A stretch of 64,000 nt of DNA from Taudactylus pleione (Eukaryota; Chordata; Amphibia; Anura; Myobatrachidae). The stretch's first letter is position 1. The number at the start of each line of letters is the position of its first letter. The notes under the pieces are model-generated. The model was not told the DNA's origin. It made no database searches and was given only the letters and a program-made list of their open reading frames with translations. Where the stretch lies: positions 868,001-932,000 of the forward strand of contig JAUIMM010000703.1 of assembly GCA_031769625.1 (NCBI GenBank), read 5' to 3'. Below, one piece after another: positions 22,186-33,368 of the stretch. The position numbers were made by a program, and so were the translations under genes.

Positions 22186-23089
22186 CTAGGACAAATTACA
22201 TCGGGGGGTCCCTGGTGTAACCGCCGGGCCTAGCGGTTTTATTAAGTAAAACTCGCCTGCCACTGCAGCCGCAGCGGCGGGAGACGGGGCCCCGCGCGGT
22301 CCAAAATGGCCACCAGGGATAGCTGTGCCTGTGGAGCTGCCGGGGAAGCCGGGCGGGCGGTCCCGCCAATGCCCGGCGGAGCGATCTGGCGGGGGGTGCT
22401 GGGTGCAATCTCCGCACTCCTCGCCAACCAAGCCTGGAGGCCGGATGGCGAATGGGCGGGTGGGAGAGAAGCGGCAGAAGGGAGGAAGGGGCCCGCGCGC
22501 ACTGAAGTCAGGTGCGCACCCCGGGCAAGGGAAGAGGCTGCGGCGACCGTTAATGGTCTGGCCGCTTCAGCAAGGCGTCGGGGAGGGGGGGGCATTACGG
22601 TGGGGACGGGGCATTTTCAGTTAATAAGGGGGGGTAGGTTAGAGTAGACAGTAATGAGGAAAAAAAAAAAGGGGTGGGAAGAAAAGAAAAAAGAGGGTGA
22701 AAAAGAATAGGAGGAAAGAGACAAAAGCTGTGTGAAAGGGAAAGAAAATATAGATAGTGAAAGCTGTAAAACGAATAAAATGCTTAGACTGGTACTTATC
22801 ACTCTGATCTCAAAATGGCAAAAGGCAGTTGACTCCTCCTCCAGCCTTAAAATACAAATGCTAAACCCCGCCTCGACGGGGCAGCTAATAGGCTAACCAA
22901 AATAATGATTGGCAACTGACCTCAACCAATTACAAACTATCAACAAAAACCAGCTCTAACTAGTACTGTACCAAAATAAAAAACAGTGTGCTTATATCTA
23001 CTCAAGCTTATTCAAGCATTCGAATATTTTATATCGGCGCCCCCTATCTCTAAGATAGTACGCTGATGTGCTGGTAAATGTATGAAAGG

Positions 23090-23392
23090 CCAGTGGCACT
23101 GATGGTTAGAAACCATCAATGGTTGCCTGTCGATGGCAGATGGTTTTACCATCGATGGCTCAGATGCAGCTAGTTTCCTGCCATTGATGGTAGCCATGGG
23201 CCCAATGTTTTTTTGTGTTTTTATCTCACTTGCACTACAGAGCTACTAGGCTGTTAGCCAGTAGCCCTGCGTCACAGCTGGCAGGAACCATTGGTGGTAT
23301 GCAATTGCATAGATTCATACCATCGATGGTTCCATCTGTCTTTCCATCAATGGTAACCATTGACGGAGGGCACACCAATGGCCATCCCTATA
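23090..23392. repeat. Hairpin-chain element with CCATCGATGG motifs
   Basis: Short palindromes follow one another: AACCATCAATGGTT, GCCATCGATGGC-like pairs, GGTATGCAATTGCATA, ACCATCGATGGT, and ACCATCAATGGT-like forms. No protein is encoded. The plan is like the hairpin-chain elements but its ends are not clear. Confidence 0.55.
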
Positions 23393-23417
23393 AGTGATTG
23401 AAGGAAAAGCATATGAG

Positions 23418-23826
23418 CAGGGCCGGCACCCTGTGCCGGCTCTGTTAATAGCGCGACCGAAAATGGGTTTGTGGCCTAATCACCATAGGCCACGCCCCCT
23501 AAGTGACGTTATTTGGAGGTGTGCTTGCATGGCACGCCTCCAAATAACGTCAGGCTGTGGGTAAGCCCAACACTCCGTCACTAGCTGGGCTTCCCCCAGC
23601 CCTCTCCCAGCACTGAATGGATGCCACGTGCACGCGCGCTGCATCCATTCAGCTACTTCAGGGTCCGGCACCGCTGCACAGCTGCGGTGGTGGAGGTCCC
23701 CAACCTCCCGATTTGACCTCCCGCGGGTCACTTTAGCCCGCAGGTGGAACAGCGGGACAGTACTGAAACCGAGATGTTGGGGAGGGGTGCGCCCGCACTG
23801 GTCGAACACCCCAAGAGCCGGCCCTG
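23418..23826. mobile_element. hAT MITE, CAGGGCCGGC family
   Basis: The ends are CAGGGCCGGCACCCTG and GAGCCGGCCCTG. The flanking 8-mers CATATGAG (23410-23417) and AATATGAG (23827-23834) differ at one base, the 8-bp TSD expected for hAT. Internal pieces such as ACGTTATTTGGAGG and GGTGCGCCCGC recur inverted at 40758-41220. No transposase. Confidence 0.88.
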
Positions 23827-23884
23827 AATATGAGGGAAGAGGGCCCTGCTCATGAGAGCTTACAGTCTAACGGGGACGGGCGCC

Positions 23885-24105
23885 ATACCTTCTCCCCCAT
23901 CTTGTTCTCCCTCTTTACGGTTTTCTTCCCTTTTCTTCTGGTCAGTGTCAGAGCCAATCAGAAGTAAACAAACAGAAGCACAAGCATCCAACAGCACATA
24001 ACTGACCCTAAGGATGGCAGGGGAACTTCAATCATTTTTGCGGATTGTCAATAAGAAACACTTGGCCTAGGGGATGTCGTAATAAAAAATGCTGATACTC
24101 TAGGG
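23885..24105. mobile_element. hAT-like element, paralogue of 10488-11066 (left part)
   Basis: CTTTACGGTTTTCTTCCC, AGAGCCAATCAGAAGTAAAC and CACTTGGCCTAGGGG match the copy at 10488-11066. The rest of the match resumes at about 25763-25870 (GGTAATAGAATAAGGTAAAG), after the insertion at 24106-25754. Confidence 0.7.
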
Positions 24106-24123
24106 CAGTGATTTCCAACCTCT

Positions 24124-24721
24124 GGGCCTGATTCAGAGCCGGACGTTATTTGCGCTCGCTCGTTCAGAAAAAGGGGCCGGCTATTTAAATTGAGCGCTCG
24201 CTCTTTGCGGTCTGTTGACGCCTCTATGTCTGAGCGAGCGAACGAAACATGCGCTCGCTATTTTGTAAAGATGCCCCCTGGCCGCTCGCATCCTACGTCA
24301 TCTCCGCTATTTATTTGATTAATCGAGTACATCAAAAGGCGTATGAACTGCTCGCAGTGCTTGTGGAAGGTTTATCCTACCGCAATCATGCGAACAGTTC
24401 AGGCTAAGAAACAACCAAGTGACGTGGTCGATGACGCTGCTTTGTTAATTATGCGCACCCTTAAAACTCCCGTTTTGACCATTTGGCACGCCTGCGTTCG
24501 GATCACCACTCCCCGTTTTCAAGCACCTTCCCCTGTTACCACCCACAAACGCCTCATCCTGTCACTCAAATTAGCAGGCACTCTCTATTTTGCGAGCGCT
24601 CGATTTCCGACCGCACTGACTGGTTGGCGCATGTGCATTACGACCCATACGCATGCGCAGATGTGTGAACATCGCTCGGAGCGAACGAGTGGCCGCTTAC
24701 GAGCGGCTTTGAATCAGGCCC
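24124..24721. repeat. Hairpin-chain element, GGGCCTGATTC long subfamily
   Basis: The ends are GGGCCTGATTCAGAGCCG and GGCTTTGAATCAGGCCC, TSD TCT (24121-24123, 24722-24724). It is homologous along its length to the element at 9331-9929. Confidence 0.9.
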
Positions 24722-24742
24722 TCTGTCCTCAAGGCACACTAA

Positions 24743-25602
24743 CAGGGGTATTCAATATGGGAGCGTAAACATCGTTTTTGCGTTAATATCGGAGGTATGA
24801 CGTCATTATCGCAGGTTTTACTTTTACACCGTATTCAATTTCAAAGACTTATCGCAGTTTTGAAAAGTCTTTGATAAAAAACGGGGATAACTTTTCACCA
24901 TTGAATAGGTGTTGAAAAAAAGTGCAGAATTGGGGTTTAGGGGTGCAGGCTTAAAAAAAATAGCCTGCACCCCTGGGAATGACATTTAAAAAAGAACTGT
25001 GTCAAAAAAAGTTTAAAAAAAATAGGGACACCACAAAAAATTAATTTAAAAATTGGGGTGAAAAAAAAATTGGGAAAAAATTGTATAACAATAGGGAAAT
25101 AGGTTCAGGGCTATTCTGCAAGGATGCGGCAGGTGTTTTCTAGAATAGATTTATAGCGGCAGGTGCACAATTGCATACATTTTTAAAATTTACTTTAGGG
25201 ACTTAAAAATATGCTAGTACCCATTTTCATGCACCCCAAATTTGATGGGACCACTTTAAAAAACGAAAAAAATAACCTAAGTGCTCTTCTGCAACACTTC
25301 TTCAATGTCGGGAAAAAACACCTGCTGCGGCTATTTAAATCCCCGACTTTCATTTAAAGGCTAAAACGGGGGTACCCATAGTGTTCCCCCATGTTTTTAC
25401 AACTTTAGGGGGATCTTACAATTTTTAAAGGAAAAATTCGTAACTTTACGCAAATCCAACTTCGGAGTTTCCCGTTTTCGTTAATTTTATATTGAATACG
25501 GGGATAAGCGGGAGAGCGCCCGATACTTTAACGCAGGTAAAAACTCCGATATGAAACGTTAACTTCGACAGTGAAGTTAACGTTTCATATTGAATACCCC
25601 TC
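24743..25602. repeat. Foldback element, AGGGGTATTCAATAT family
   Basis: The left end AGGGGTATTCAATATGG is inverted at CATATTGAATACCCCT, with TSD TAA (24740-24742, 25603-25605). The interior is AT-rich with several A-runs. TAA is a standard Harbinger-type TSD; no transposase is present. Confidence 0.85.
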
Positions 25603-26107
25603 TAACAGTCTTAGTTTTAGTGATATCCATGGTTGAGCACAGATGGTTAAACCAAAATAACTGAGGTACTAATTAACACACCTGTGTTCAAGTATGGTCA
25701 TCCTTAAAACTTGGACTGTTAGTGTGCCTTGAGGATCGTGATTGGGAACCCCAGCTCTAGGGAGCCGTGATTCCAGAAAGTTTGGGAATCACTGGTAATA
25801 GAATAAGGTAAAGTGAAAATGTACAAAAAATTTTCCTGTTGAAATCACTGGGGGAAAATATAACCCATAGCCTCTGGTCAGTTTAAGAAATCCCCTTTAG
25901 GGGTCAAGACCGATGTTCTATGCAGGTCCACAAAGGGAGTGTTACATGCAGGGACAGGCAATGGAAGATATGCTATAAGAACGAACACCAGAGGGAAGAA
26001 AATAACCTAGTTTTCAATTGGTCTTCTCGTACACTGATCATGGATGAACTGCAGGTCTTTCAATGAAGGGCTCTCCTATATGTTCCTACACATTAGTTGG
26101 ACAACTT

Positions 26108-26324
26108 ACACCTACCCTCCAACATGGCCGTTTCCATCAGGTACAAAATGCTCTGCTCCTGGACTTCCCACCTAATTTATGATTGCAGCCACCTGTGTTG
26201 AACTGGTTAACTGATGAGAAGGGTATTTTCATCACAGGTGGCTGCAATCATAGATTAAGAAGGAAGTCCAGGAGCAGAGCATTGTGTACCTAATGGAACG
26301 GGTCATGAAGGAGGGTCTGCTTAC
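26108..26324. repeat. Foldback MITE
   Basis: The arm CTCTGCTCCTGGACTTCC and TGATTGCAGCCACCTGTG on the left is inverted on the right (CACAGGTGGCTGCAATCA, GGAAGTCCAGGAGCAGAG). The arms are about 90 bp and almost perfect. The outer tips (ACCCTCCAACATGGCCGTTT) are more degraded. Confidence 0.8.
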
Positions 26325-27010
26325 AGTGGAAATTTGACCTTTATCATTTTGATCGTAAACTTACATTAAAAGAACATTTTGGTATGTCAGAAAATCCTGT
26401 TTCTGAATTGGCTCCTGTTGTTTCCTTTTCCTCTACATTTGACCGGATGTCCAAAATTCATCCATTAAATGTTATACACGTATGTTTCATTCCTGAAATA
26501 ATGGCTGTAAACAACCTGAGAAAGTGTCAGGACGTTGCTATCCACCCCGCAGATAAGGGGATGGAATTACCAGACAAGATTTAACACAATACAAATCAGA
26601 ATTCTACAAGCAATTGTCCAATGCATCTGTTTACAAGTGGTTCTCTCTCAGACTCTATCAACTCCTCTAAGCAGGAATTAGATCTCCACAAATCTGCTGT
26701 AGACAGAAATTATACCTCAGCTATAACCTGTAAAGCCCTTTCCCAGGAATCTCTTAAATCACCTATATTATATACCATACCAATATCCATAAACACTCGC
26801 AGGGCCGCCATCAGGGATGGACTGCCAGGACTGGGGTCTCGGGCCCGGCCTCTGGCTGAACGCCCGCTACTACCGCCACTGCAGAGCTGGAACTACCCCC
26901 TTGAAGAGACGGGGGCCCGGCTGCCTCTGCTACTGTCCTCCGACCTGGATGGAACATCATCATAGGAGGGAGCTGGAGGAGGCAGCCAGGGACCGCTCGG
27001 GCCCGCTCCT

Positions 27011-28482
27011 CAGGGCAGTTTCTAGGGTCTGAGGCTCCCAGTGCGAGCAGTCAAAATGCGCCCCCCCCCCCCGAAGCAGTAATATTGTGGAGTGGGCGTG
27101 GCGTCATCGTGAGGGGGTGTGGTATCACAGTAAGGGAGCGTGATCTAGAAAGACCACAGAATGACAGCCACTGTGACTACTGAGTACAGGGGTGTCTAAC
27201 CTGTCAGAGGCAAAGCGCTGAAAAATATATGTAGCTAAACAAAAGATAGACAGCATGCGCGCGTCTAGCTGTCACAAGCCCACGCCGCATTTCTGTGTGC
27301 ATGCCTGTGGTGTGACATTTGCAGAAGTATGACCTTGCATCACACCCGGTTTTAGTCGCGTTGGGAGCGAGCCCAGCCAGATCCACATAAAATACACTGC
27401 AACAAACCACTTCCACATAAAATATATTGGAAAAGCCAGAGGCACATAAACTACGTTTTAAAACCACATCCACCTCAAATACATTATTAAATCCAGAACC
27501 ACATAAAACACATTGAAAAAACATGATTCACATAATACACACTTCATTCCAGCCCCCTCCCTTGCCATTCCATCCCGACAGGTCTTAGGCTCCCCCCCCA
27601 CTGGCTCTCAGGCAAAAGTGCCCATTATGCAGTGCCCCCTGTAATTGTCCCCATATGCAGTGTCCCCTGTATTTATGCCCCTTATGCAGTGCCCACAGTG
27701 GTAGTGTAACTTATGCAGAGCCCCTATTAGTAGTGTCCCCCTGTAGTCATGCCCCCCATCAGTAATGCCCCCAATAGTAATGGTCCCTGTTGTAGTTCCC
27801 CAGTAGTAGTGTCCCCAGTTGTATTGCCCCCAATAGTAATGCCCCCTGTAGTAGTGTCCCCAATATAAATTCCCCAGTATTAATGCCCCTGTATTAGTGC
27901 CCCCAATAGTAATGCTCCCTTTGTAGTAGTGCCCCAAGTAGAAAAGCCCCAAGTAGTAGTGCCCCCAGTAGAAGTGCCCCTGGCCCCTGAGTAATGCACC
28001 CAGTAGTGGTGCCTCCTAAGCAATAACCCCAGTACAAGTGCCCCCCGAGTAATGTCCCCAGTAGTAGTGCCAGGGTGCCCCCAGTAGTGGTGTCTCCCCC
28101 AGTAGAAGTGCCCCCAGAGTAATGTCCCTAGTAGCTGTGCCCAGGTGCCCCCAGTAGTGGTGGCTCCCCCCAAGTATTGTCCAGCTGCCTGCACACAAAA
28201 AAAAACAAAAACAGTAACACTTACCTTCAGCCCCGCTCTGGCGTCTGCTCCGCTCGGCTGCTCCTCTCTCTGCACTCATGACGTCCTCCCATAGTGCACA
28301 TTGTGGGAGCCGGAAGCCGGAAGCAGGAGCCTCCGTCTCCGGCTGCTCTGCTCTGCCGGGCGCCCGCTGGTAACTGAATCTCAGCGGGCGCCCGGCAGTT
28401 AACATGCTGTTTCTACAGCAGGGGTAGGAGGCAGCGCGCCCCGTGCGATTGTACGGGTCGCCTGCCCCTAGAAACGGCCTTG
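27011..28482. mobile_element. hAT element with internal 15-bp minisatellite
   Basis: The ends are CAGGGCAGTTTCTAGGG and CCCCTAGAAACGGCCTTG; flanks CCGCTCCT (27003-27010) and CTGCTCCT (28483-28490) make a 7/8 TSD. Between about 27608 and 28170 lie imperfect AGTAGTAGTGCCCCC units, the complement of the array at 60905-61550. On the minus strand the units make Gly/Tyr/Trp-rich frames that I take as artefacts. Confidence 0.85.
27608..28170. repeat. 15-bp minisatellite (CAGTAGTAGTGCCCC)
   Basis: Units are degenerate and vary between about 14 and 21 bp, with CAGTA-GTGCCCC as the core. It belongs to the hAT element around it. Confidence 0.8.
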
Positions 28483-28559
28483 CTGCTCCTCCATACAATA
28501 CAATAAATGATGCGTGGGATGACGGCACGATTACAACGCCCTCGTCTCCCGCGGGGTGA

Positions 28560-28815
28560 ATTGCATACACTGAACGTTCAGACATTCAGTGTATGCAGAT
28601 CAATCATCCCCGAACATGGCAACCTGACGGCGGTCATCAGGTTGACCGTCATTTTCGGGCGATGATTGATGTTAAAATTGACCAGCGGGCGCGCGCATCG
28701 CTGGTCATTTTTAACCTTTTACTGCCCGATTTGCGGGCGATTATCGAGCGATGGAGCCATAACGACCGTCATTATCGCTCCATCGCTAGGTTTAATCGCC
28801 TAGTGGATGGGCAGC
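28560..28815. repeat. Hairpin cluster
   Basis: Consecutive hairpins are seen: GCATACACTGAACGTTCAGA with its complement, AACCTGACGGCGGTCATCAG followed by GTT, GACCAGCGGGCGCGC...GCGCTGGTC-like, GCCCGATTTGCGGGC, and AGCGATGGAGCCATAACGAC with GCTCCATCGCT. This is the same build as the hairpin-chain elements, but no terminal repeat is clear. Confidence 0.6.
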
Positions 28816-28984
28816 ATTACAGTGACAGTCAGACTCCAAAACAGTGTGCGCGCGTGACGTCACGACGCGCCACTGGAAGGCAAGGTCAACATCGGAGCCG
28901 GGGATGAAGAGGAGCAGCTGCGTCTGCAGTGCTGGGGGACCACGGAGGAAGCAGGATCCTTCTCAACGTAAATAAGGTAAGTGA

Positions 28985-29430
28985 GGTGATAAAAAAAAAA
29001 GGCTGGGCCCACAGACTTTAATTAATAACGAGGGGGGGGGGGTTGAGGTGAAAAAAAAAAAGGCTGGGTGCACATACTGTATTTAATAGCGGAGGGGGGC
29101 TAAGGTGATAAAAAAAAGGCAGGGCACACATACTGTATTTAATGACGGAGGGGGCTGAGCTGAGGTGATAAAAAAAAGGCTGGGCGCATGGACTCTATTT
29201 AATAGTGAGGGGTGCTGAGGTGATAAAAAAGGCTGGGCACACAGACTATGTAATAACGGGGGGCTGAGGTGATAAAAAAAAGTCTGGGCGCACATACTGT
29301 ATTTAATAATGGGGGGGCCGAGGTGATAAAAAAAAGTCTGGGCGCACAGACTGTATTTAATAATGGGGGGGGCCGAGGTGATAAAAAAAAGGCTGGGTGC
29401 ACATACTGTATTTAATAGCTGGGGGGAGGG
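28985..29430. repeat. About 55-bp tandem array, 8 copies
   Basis: The units contain GAGGTGATAAAAAAAGGCTG, then GGCGCACATACTGTATTTAA and a G-run. Length varies mainly in the A- and G-runs. Confidence 0.9.
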
Positions 29431-29724
29431 GCCCTGCCTATTTTGTCAGTCCCAGGACCCACAATTTCTGATGGCGGCCCTGAACACCCGACTTGCCCGC
29501 CCAGGAGGCCCATTATTGCGGCCAGGGGCTTACTATATTACAACATCTCTGGACTCATTCCTTCAGCCGGTGATCCAGTCACAAAACACCTTTTAAAGCC
29601 CCCACCTCTTACCTTATTTATAAACAAACTGGAGACTTTACTTGCTCTACCCGCAGAATGTTGGCTTTGTACGCTGGACGCGGGCAGCCTCTACACAAAC
29701 TCACCCCATGCCAATGGGTTAGAG

Positions 29725-29925
29725 CAGTGGTTCTCAAACTTGGTCCTCAGGACCCCACACAGGTCACGTTTTCCAGGTCACCCAGCAGGTGCACAGGTGT
29801 GTTCATTACTCACTGACACATTTTAAAAGATCCACAGGTGGAGCTAATTTCAATTGTGATTCTGTAAGGAGACCTGCAAAACATGCACCGTTTGGGGTCC
29901 CGAGGACTGAGTTTGAGAACCTGTG
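29725..29925. mobile_element. hAT MITE, single copy, exact TSD
   Basis: It starts CAGTGGTTCTCAAACTTGG and ends GAGTTTGAGAACCTGTG, 201 bp. An exact 8-bp TSD GGTTAGAG lies at 29717-29724 and 29926-29933. It is homologous to one arm of the palindromic copy at 11080-11463 and interrupts the Penelope RT just after the SLYTN block. Confidence 0.95.
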
Positions 29926-30196
29926 GGTTAGAGGCAAACCAGTACATTGTTAGTTAACTACCGATTAACTGCTGGCGTTAACCATCATCCGCCATTATTT
30001 TTCATTTTGAAGGGGAGTGGTTTATCCAGTTTCTGCCATGGGCTCATTTGCTATGTTATTTTTTTGAGCCTAATATATCTAAAAACATCTTCTTTTTAAC
30101 ACGCTGTATTGATGACCATTGATGATTTGGTCAGGCACACAAGAGGAATTTGCCTTTATGAACATAATCAATTGTTGGAGATACTCTGCACACTAA

Positions 30197-30805
30197 GGGC
30201 CTGATTCAGACCCGGTCGCTAGATGCGTACGCTTACTCCCAGTGTATGCAATCCAGCACACACCAAGAAAGGCGGGCGATCGCACGGCAAGGCATAAGCA
30301 CACCCACTATGTCTTGGCGTGCGATCACTTTGTGTATGCAGACGCCCACCAGCCTGTCTTAAGACACCCACTTGCGCACGTCATCTCCAGGAAGTGTATG
30401 CAACCATCGGTACATCAGGTACCATCGGGAGCATTTGCAGCGCTTGTGGTTGCCTGTACCCTACCGCAAGCACTGCGAGCAGTTCAGTGTACAAACCAGC
30501 CAGGTGACGTGTACTATGACGCTGCCTGTTAATTATGCACGCCTCTGAAACGGCGTTGAAACACTCGGGCACGCCTGCGTTCGCACCTCCACTCCCCCGT
30601 TACTACTGCCCTGCCCCTGTTACCACCCACAAACAGCCTCTCCTGTCACTCATTCCACTGGGCTGTCTTTTCTGGGCGAGCGAGCGCTTCCCGATCGCTT
30701 GGACTAGTTCGTGCACGCGCACTGCAATGCATACGCATGCGCACCTTTGCAAACATCGCCAGCAAAGAGCGAACGCTTCCTAGTAACCGGGTCTGAATCA
30801 AGCCC
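30197..30805. repeat. Hairpin-chain element, GGGCCTGATTC long subfamily
   Basis: The ends are GGGCCTGATTCAGACCC and GGGTCTGAATCAAGCCC with TSD TAA (30194-30196, 30806-30808), the standard Harbinger duplication. Shares CCCTGTTACCACCCACAAAC with the 24124 copy. It interrupts the Penelope RT. Confidence 0.9.
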
Positions 30806-30858
30806 TAATATCTATCAGAAGCCCACTGTCCGCAACACCGTACTCCACGCCAACATAT

Positions 30859-32057
30859 TGTCAGGCATCGTCCTTACCCATGGTGCTGGTGCCGTGCTGC
30901 TCTCTCCCGGTTGGTTTCCCGATCTGCGGGCACTCAGGAGTGTGCGCTGTTGGCGGGGTCCCGGCGTGGTTGTGGGTTCGGGGGTCCGGGGCTTGGCGGC
31001 GTTCCCACCAACACCGTGCACCGCCATGTTGGTCCTGGTCAGATGACCACCATTTGCCAATGGCAGCCAGGCTAGTGTCCACCTGACCGCATCGGACAAT
31101 CACCGCATGATCCAGGGTATAAATATCATTCTTAGACAACACTCTGTGTCTGAGCTTCGTCGCTGGTAACGTCCAAGGCTCCAGCTTCCAGTCAGCTGTC
31201 AGCTGTACTCCTGCTGATTCCTGCAGAAGTACCAGACCGGTCCCAGCTTGTGCTACATTGCGGTTCCAGCCCGGTTCCCAGCTTGTGCTACATTCCGGTT
31301 CCAGCCCGGCTCCCAGCTTGTGCTACTTTCCGGTTCCAGTCTGTTCCCAGTTAGTGCTATATTCCGGTTCCTGTCAGGTCTCAGCTTGTGCTACATTCCG
31401 GGTCCATTCCGGTTCCCAGCTTGTGCTACATTCCGGTTCGTGTACGGTCCAGCTTGTGCTACATTCCGGTTCCACTCCGGTCCCAGCTTGTGCTACATTC
31501 CGGTTCCACTCCGGTCCCAGCTTGTGCTACATTCCGGTTCCAGTACGGTCCCAGCTTGTGCTACATTCCGGTTCCACTCCGGTCCCAGCTTGTGCTACAT
31601 TCCGGTTCCACTCCGGTCCCAGCTTGTGCTACATTCCGGTTCCAGTACGGTCCCAGCTTGTGCTACATTCCGGTTCCAGGCCAGTCCCGTTATAGTGCAT
31701 TATTCCGGTTCCAGCCAGGTCCAGTTAAAGTGTTACCAGTTCCTGTCCGATCCAGTCTGTGGTACAACTCTGGTTCCAACTCCAGTGTCTATCTCCTTTG
31801 CATCTCTGAACTCTTGTCCCATTACTGTCCTACTGACAAGCATCTATATAGCCTGCGTTATCCTACTGAGTCACGAGTGCTGATACTATTGGCTCCTGCT
31901 GGTTACCATCACCTCTCTCTCCGTACTCTGTATTTGCTACTCCCTCTATCTATTAAGGAAGGGTTACCTATCTCCTTCCCTGTTCCAGGCCCCCCAAGCT
32001 ACCAGTGAGCAGGTATCTGGATCTGTCCCAGTAACTCCAGCATCCCCAGTCCTGACA
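30859..32057 (+). repeat. Gypsy LTR with internal minisatellite
   Basis: It begins TGTCAGGCATCG and ends CCCCAGTCCTGACA, the TG...CA inverted ends of an LTR. It cuts the Penelope frame at its left edge. The downstream sequence GTAAGCTCAGGCCTAG resembles that following the LTR of the element at 54085 (GTATGTTCAAGCCTAA). A frame stays open across the LTR end (PASPVLTVSSG). No second LTR of this element is found. Confidence 0.75.
31243..31690. repeat. 34-bp minisatellite within the LTR, about 13 copies
   Basis: The unit is about ATTCCGGTTCCACTCCGGTC then CCAGCTTGTGCTAC. Because 34 is not a multiple of three, all three plus frames carry the same periodic peptide in rotation, which argues against coding. 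Confidence 0.92.
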
Positions 32058-33368
32058 GTAAGCTCAGGCCTAGTGAACCCAAAGGAGAATCAAGGTACCA
32101 ACACTCTGCAAGCTTTGGTTTCATGGCTTGTAATGCCCCCCACTGTACTCCAGCATTTTGTAATCAAGATTTTCAGAGCAATCTTGTACCTGTATGTAGT
32201 TGTCTATTTAGATGACATTCTAATATTCTCCCGAGACCTGGAGTCCCATCGCCAGCATGTGAAATAAATCCTGCAGCGTCTTTGTGCCAATCATCTCTAT
32301 GGTAAACTGTCTAAATGTATCTTTGGAGCACCAGAAGTTCCATTCTTAAGCTACATAATTTCCGTGAATAATCTTCAAATGGGTCCAGAGAAGTAATGTG
32401 CCATTCAAGACTGGCCGCAGCCCTCCACCTTGAAAGTGGTCCAGCGATTCTTAGGATTCGCTAACTATTACCGGAAGCTCATATAAATGTCTTCTTTAGT
32501 AGCCCTGATAACAGTTCTAACTAGGAAGGGAGCCGATCCCTCGCACTAGTCACCTGATCCCATCTCTGCCTTTCATGCCTTGAAACAAGCTTTTACCTCA
32601 GCACCAATCCTCCATCAGCTTGATTTGGAGAAACCGTTTTTCCTTGAAGTCGATGCTTCTTCAGTAGGTGCTGTGTTACCACAGAACATGGAAGATTGGA
32701 AGCTTCATCCTTGCGGCTTTTTCTCCTGAAAATTATTCAATTGGCGATCAAGAGCTTTTAGCCATCAAATTAGCACTAGGGGAGTGCCAATACCTTTTTA
32801 GAAGGGGCTAAACATCCAGCAACTATTTTTTTGGATCATAAAAGTGTATTTTATTTAAAGTCTGCCCAGTGTCTCAACCCCCGGCAGTCTCATTGGGCTT
32901 TATTCTTTTCAAGGTTTGACTACAAAATTACCTTCCGCCCTAGAGTTGTATATCGTAAGGCTGATGCTCTATCATGTGCCTGGTCCACTGAGGAGGATGC
33001 TGTCCATCAGGAATATCATCCTATTCTCAATCCACTTTCATTCGCCAACACCTAGATAAGCTCCTGTATCACTAACCGGTAAAATGTTTGTACTTCCAGA
33101 GCTCCGCCAAAAATTGTTAACATTTGCTCATGCATCCTTATTGTATCCGAAAAACTATTGAATTTCTTTCATGCTCCTATTGGTGGCCTTCCATAGAAGG
33201 GATGTTCAGGATTTCATCGCCTCATGTACAAAATACACCCAGTATGTGGACTATCGGTCCTCTCCAACCACTAACAATATCAAAGCACCCATGGACTCAT
33301 TTATCAATGGACTTTATTATGGATCTGCCTGTCTCAAATGGATGTAATAAGATTATATATTTACTGTG
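32058..33368 (+). pseudogene. Ty3/gypsy pol fragment: RT, RNase H, integrase start
   Basis: About 20 codons after the LTR the frame jumps into RT at FQHFV-like sequence (LQHFVIKIFRAILYLY), then VVVYLDDILIFSRDLESH with the YLDD catalytic box (about 32205). The RT thumb QRFLGFANYYRKL, RNase H ([11 protein letters not shown]) and the integrase zinc region plus the SMDFIMDLP first-Asp motif (about 33315) follow. Gag, protease and the RT fingers are deleted, and many stops are present. Confidence 0.88.

Larger units (their letters stand above)
16250..22900 (-). mobile_element. Ngaro-type (DIRS order) tyrosine-recombinase retrotransposon
   Basis: Reading on the minus strand the order is gag, RT-RNase H, tyrosine recombinase, then an SGNH-hydrolase ORF. 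That set, with a recombinase in place of a DDE integrase and a hydrolase ORF, is the known signature of vertebrate Ngaro elements. All four frames are damaged, so this copy is dead. The 5' part (about 22190-22620) is very GC-rich. I could not identify the split direct repeats that should mark the ends, so both boundaries are approximate. A 549-bp hairpin element sits in the recombinase gene. Confidence 0.88.
24106..25754. mobile_element. hAT element holding two younger elements
   Basis: It begins CAGTGATTTCCAACCTCTG and ends GATTGGGAACCCCAG, with an exact 8-bp TSD CTCTAGGG (24098-24105, 25755-25762). Inner arms AGGCACACTAACAGTC and GACTGTTAGTGTGCCT show its original foldback form once the inserts at 24124-24721 and 24743-25602 are set aside. 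Confidence 0.88.
26800..29482. mobile_element. hAT element, CAGGGCCGCCATCAG ends, composite
   Basis: The left end CAGGGCCGCCATCAGGGATG is inverted at TTCTGATGGCGGCCCTG. Flanking 8-mers AACACTCG (26792-26799) and AACACCCG (29483-29490) form a 7/8 TSD inside the Penelope RT. It contains another hAT element (27011-28482), a hairpin cluster (28560-28815) and a 55-bp tandem array (28985-29430), so most of its length is later cargo. Confidence 0.85.
26383..30858 (+). pseudogene. Penelope-like element reverse transcriptase, four pieces
   Basis: Penelope-like RTs prime at exposed DNA ends. Readable pieces are IHPADKGM (the PADKG motif, about 26546), the IHK motif at about 26785-26799, CPPRRPIIAARG (about 29495), the LDAGSLYTNSPHANG block (about 29670-29720, where the family has D-V-x-SLYT-x-I-P) and YQKPTVRNTVLHAN (about 30815-30855, like the family's YRKPTATNTLLHA). 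Insertions at 26800-29482, 29725-29925 and 30197-30805 split it, stops and frameshifts occur, and a gypsy LTR at 30859 removes the C-terminus. No GIY-YIG endonuclease is seen. Removing the first insertion and one TSD copy rejoins IHKH to the CPPRRP frame. Confidence 0.8.

Noticed and set aside
22186..22647. Four overlapping Pro/Arg/Ala-rich frames on both strands
   Set aside because: GC-rich 5' region of the Ngaro element; long frames are expected by composition.
31248..32008. Overlapping plus-strand frames with YIPVPLRSQLVLHSGS repeats
   Set aside because: They are the 34-bp LTR minisatellite; the same peptide rotates through the three frames.
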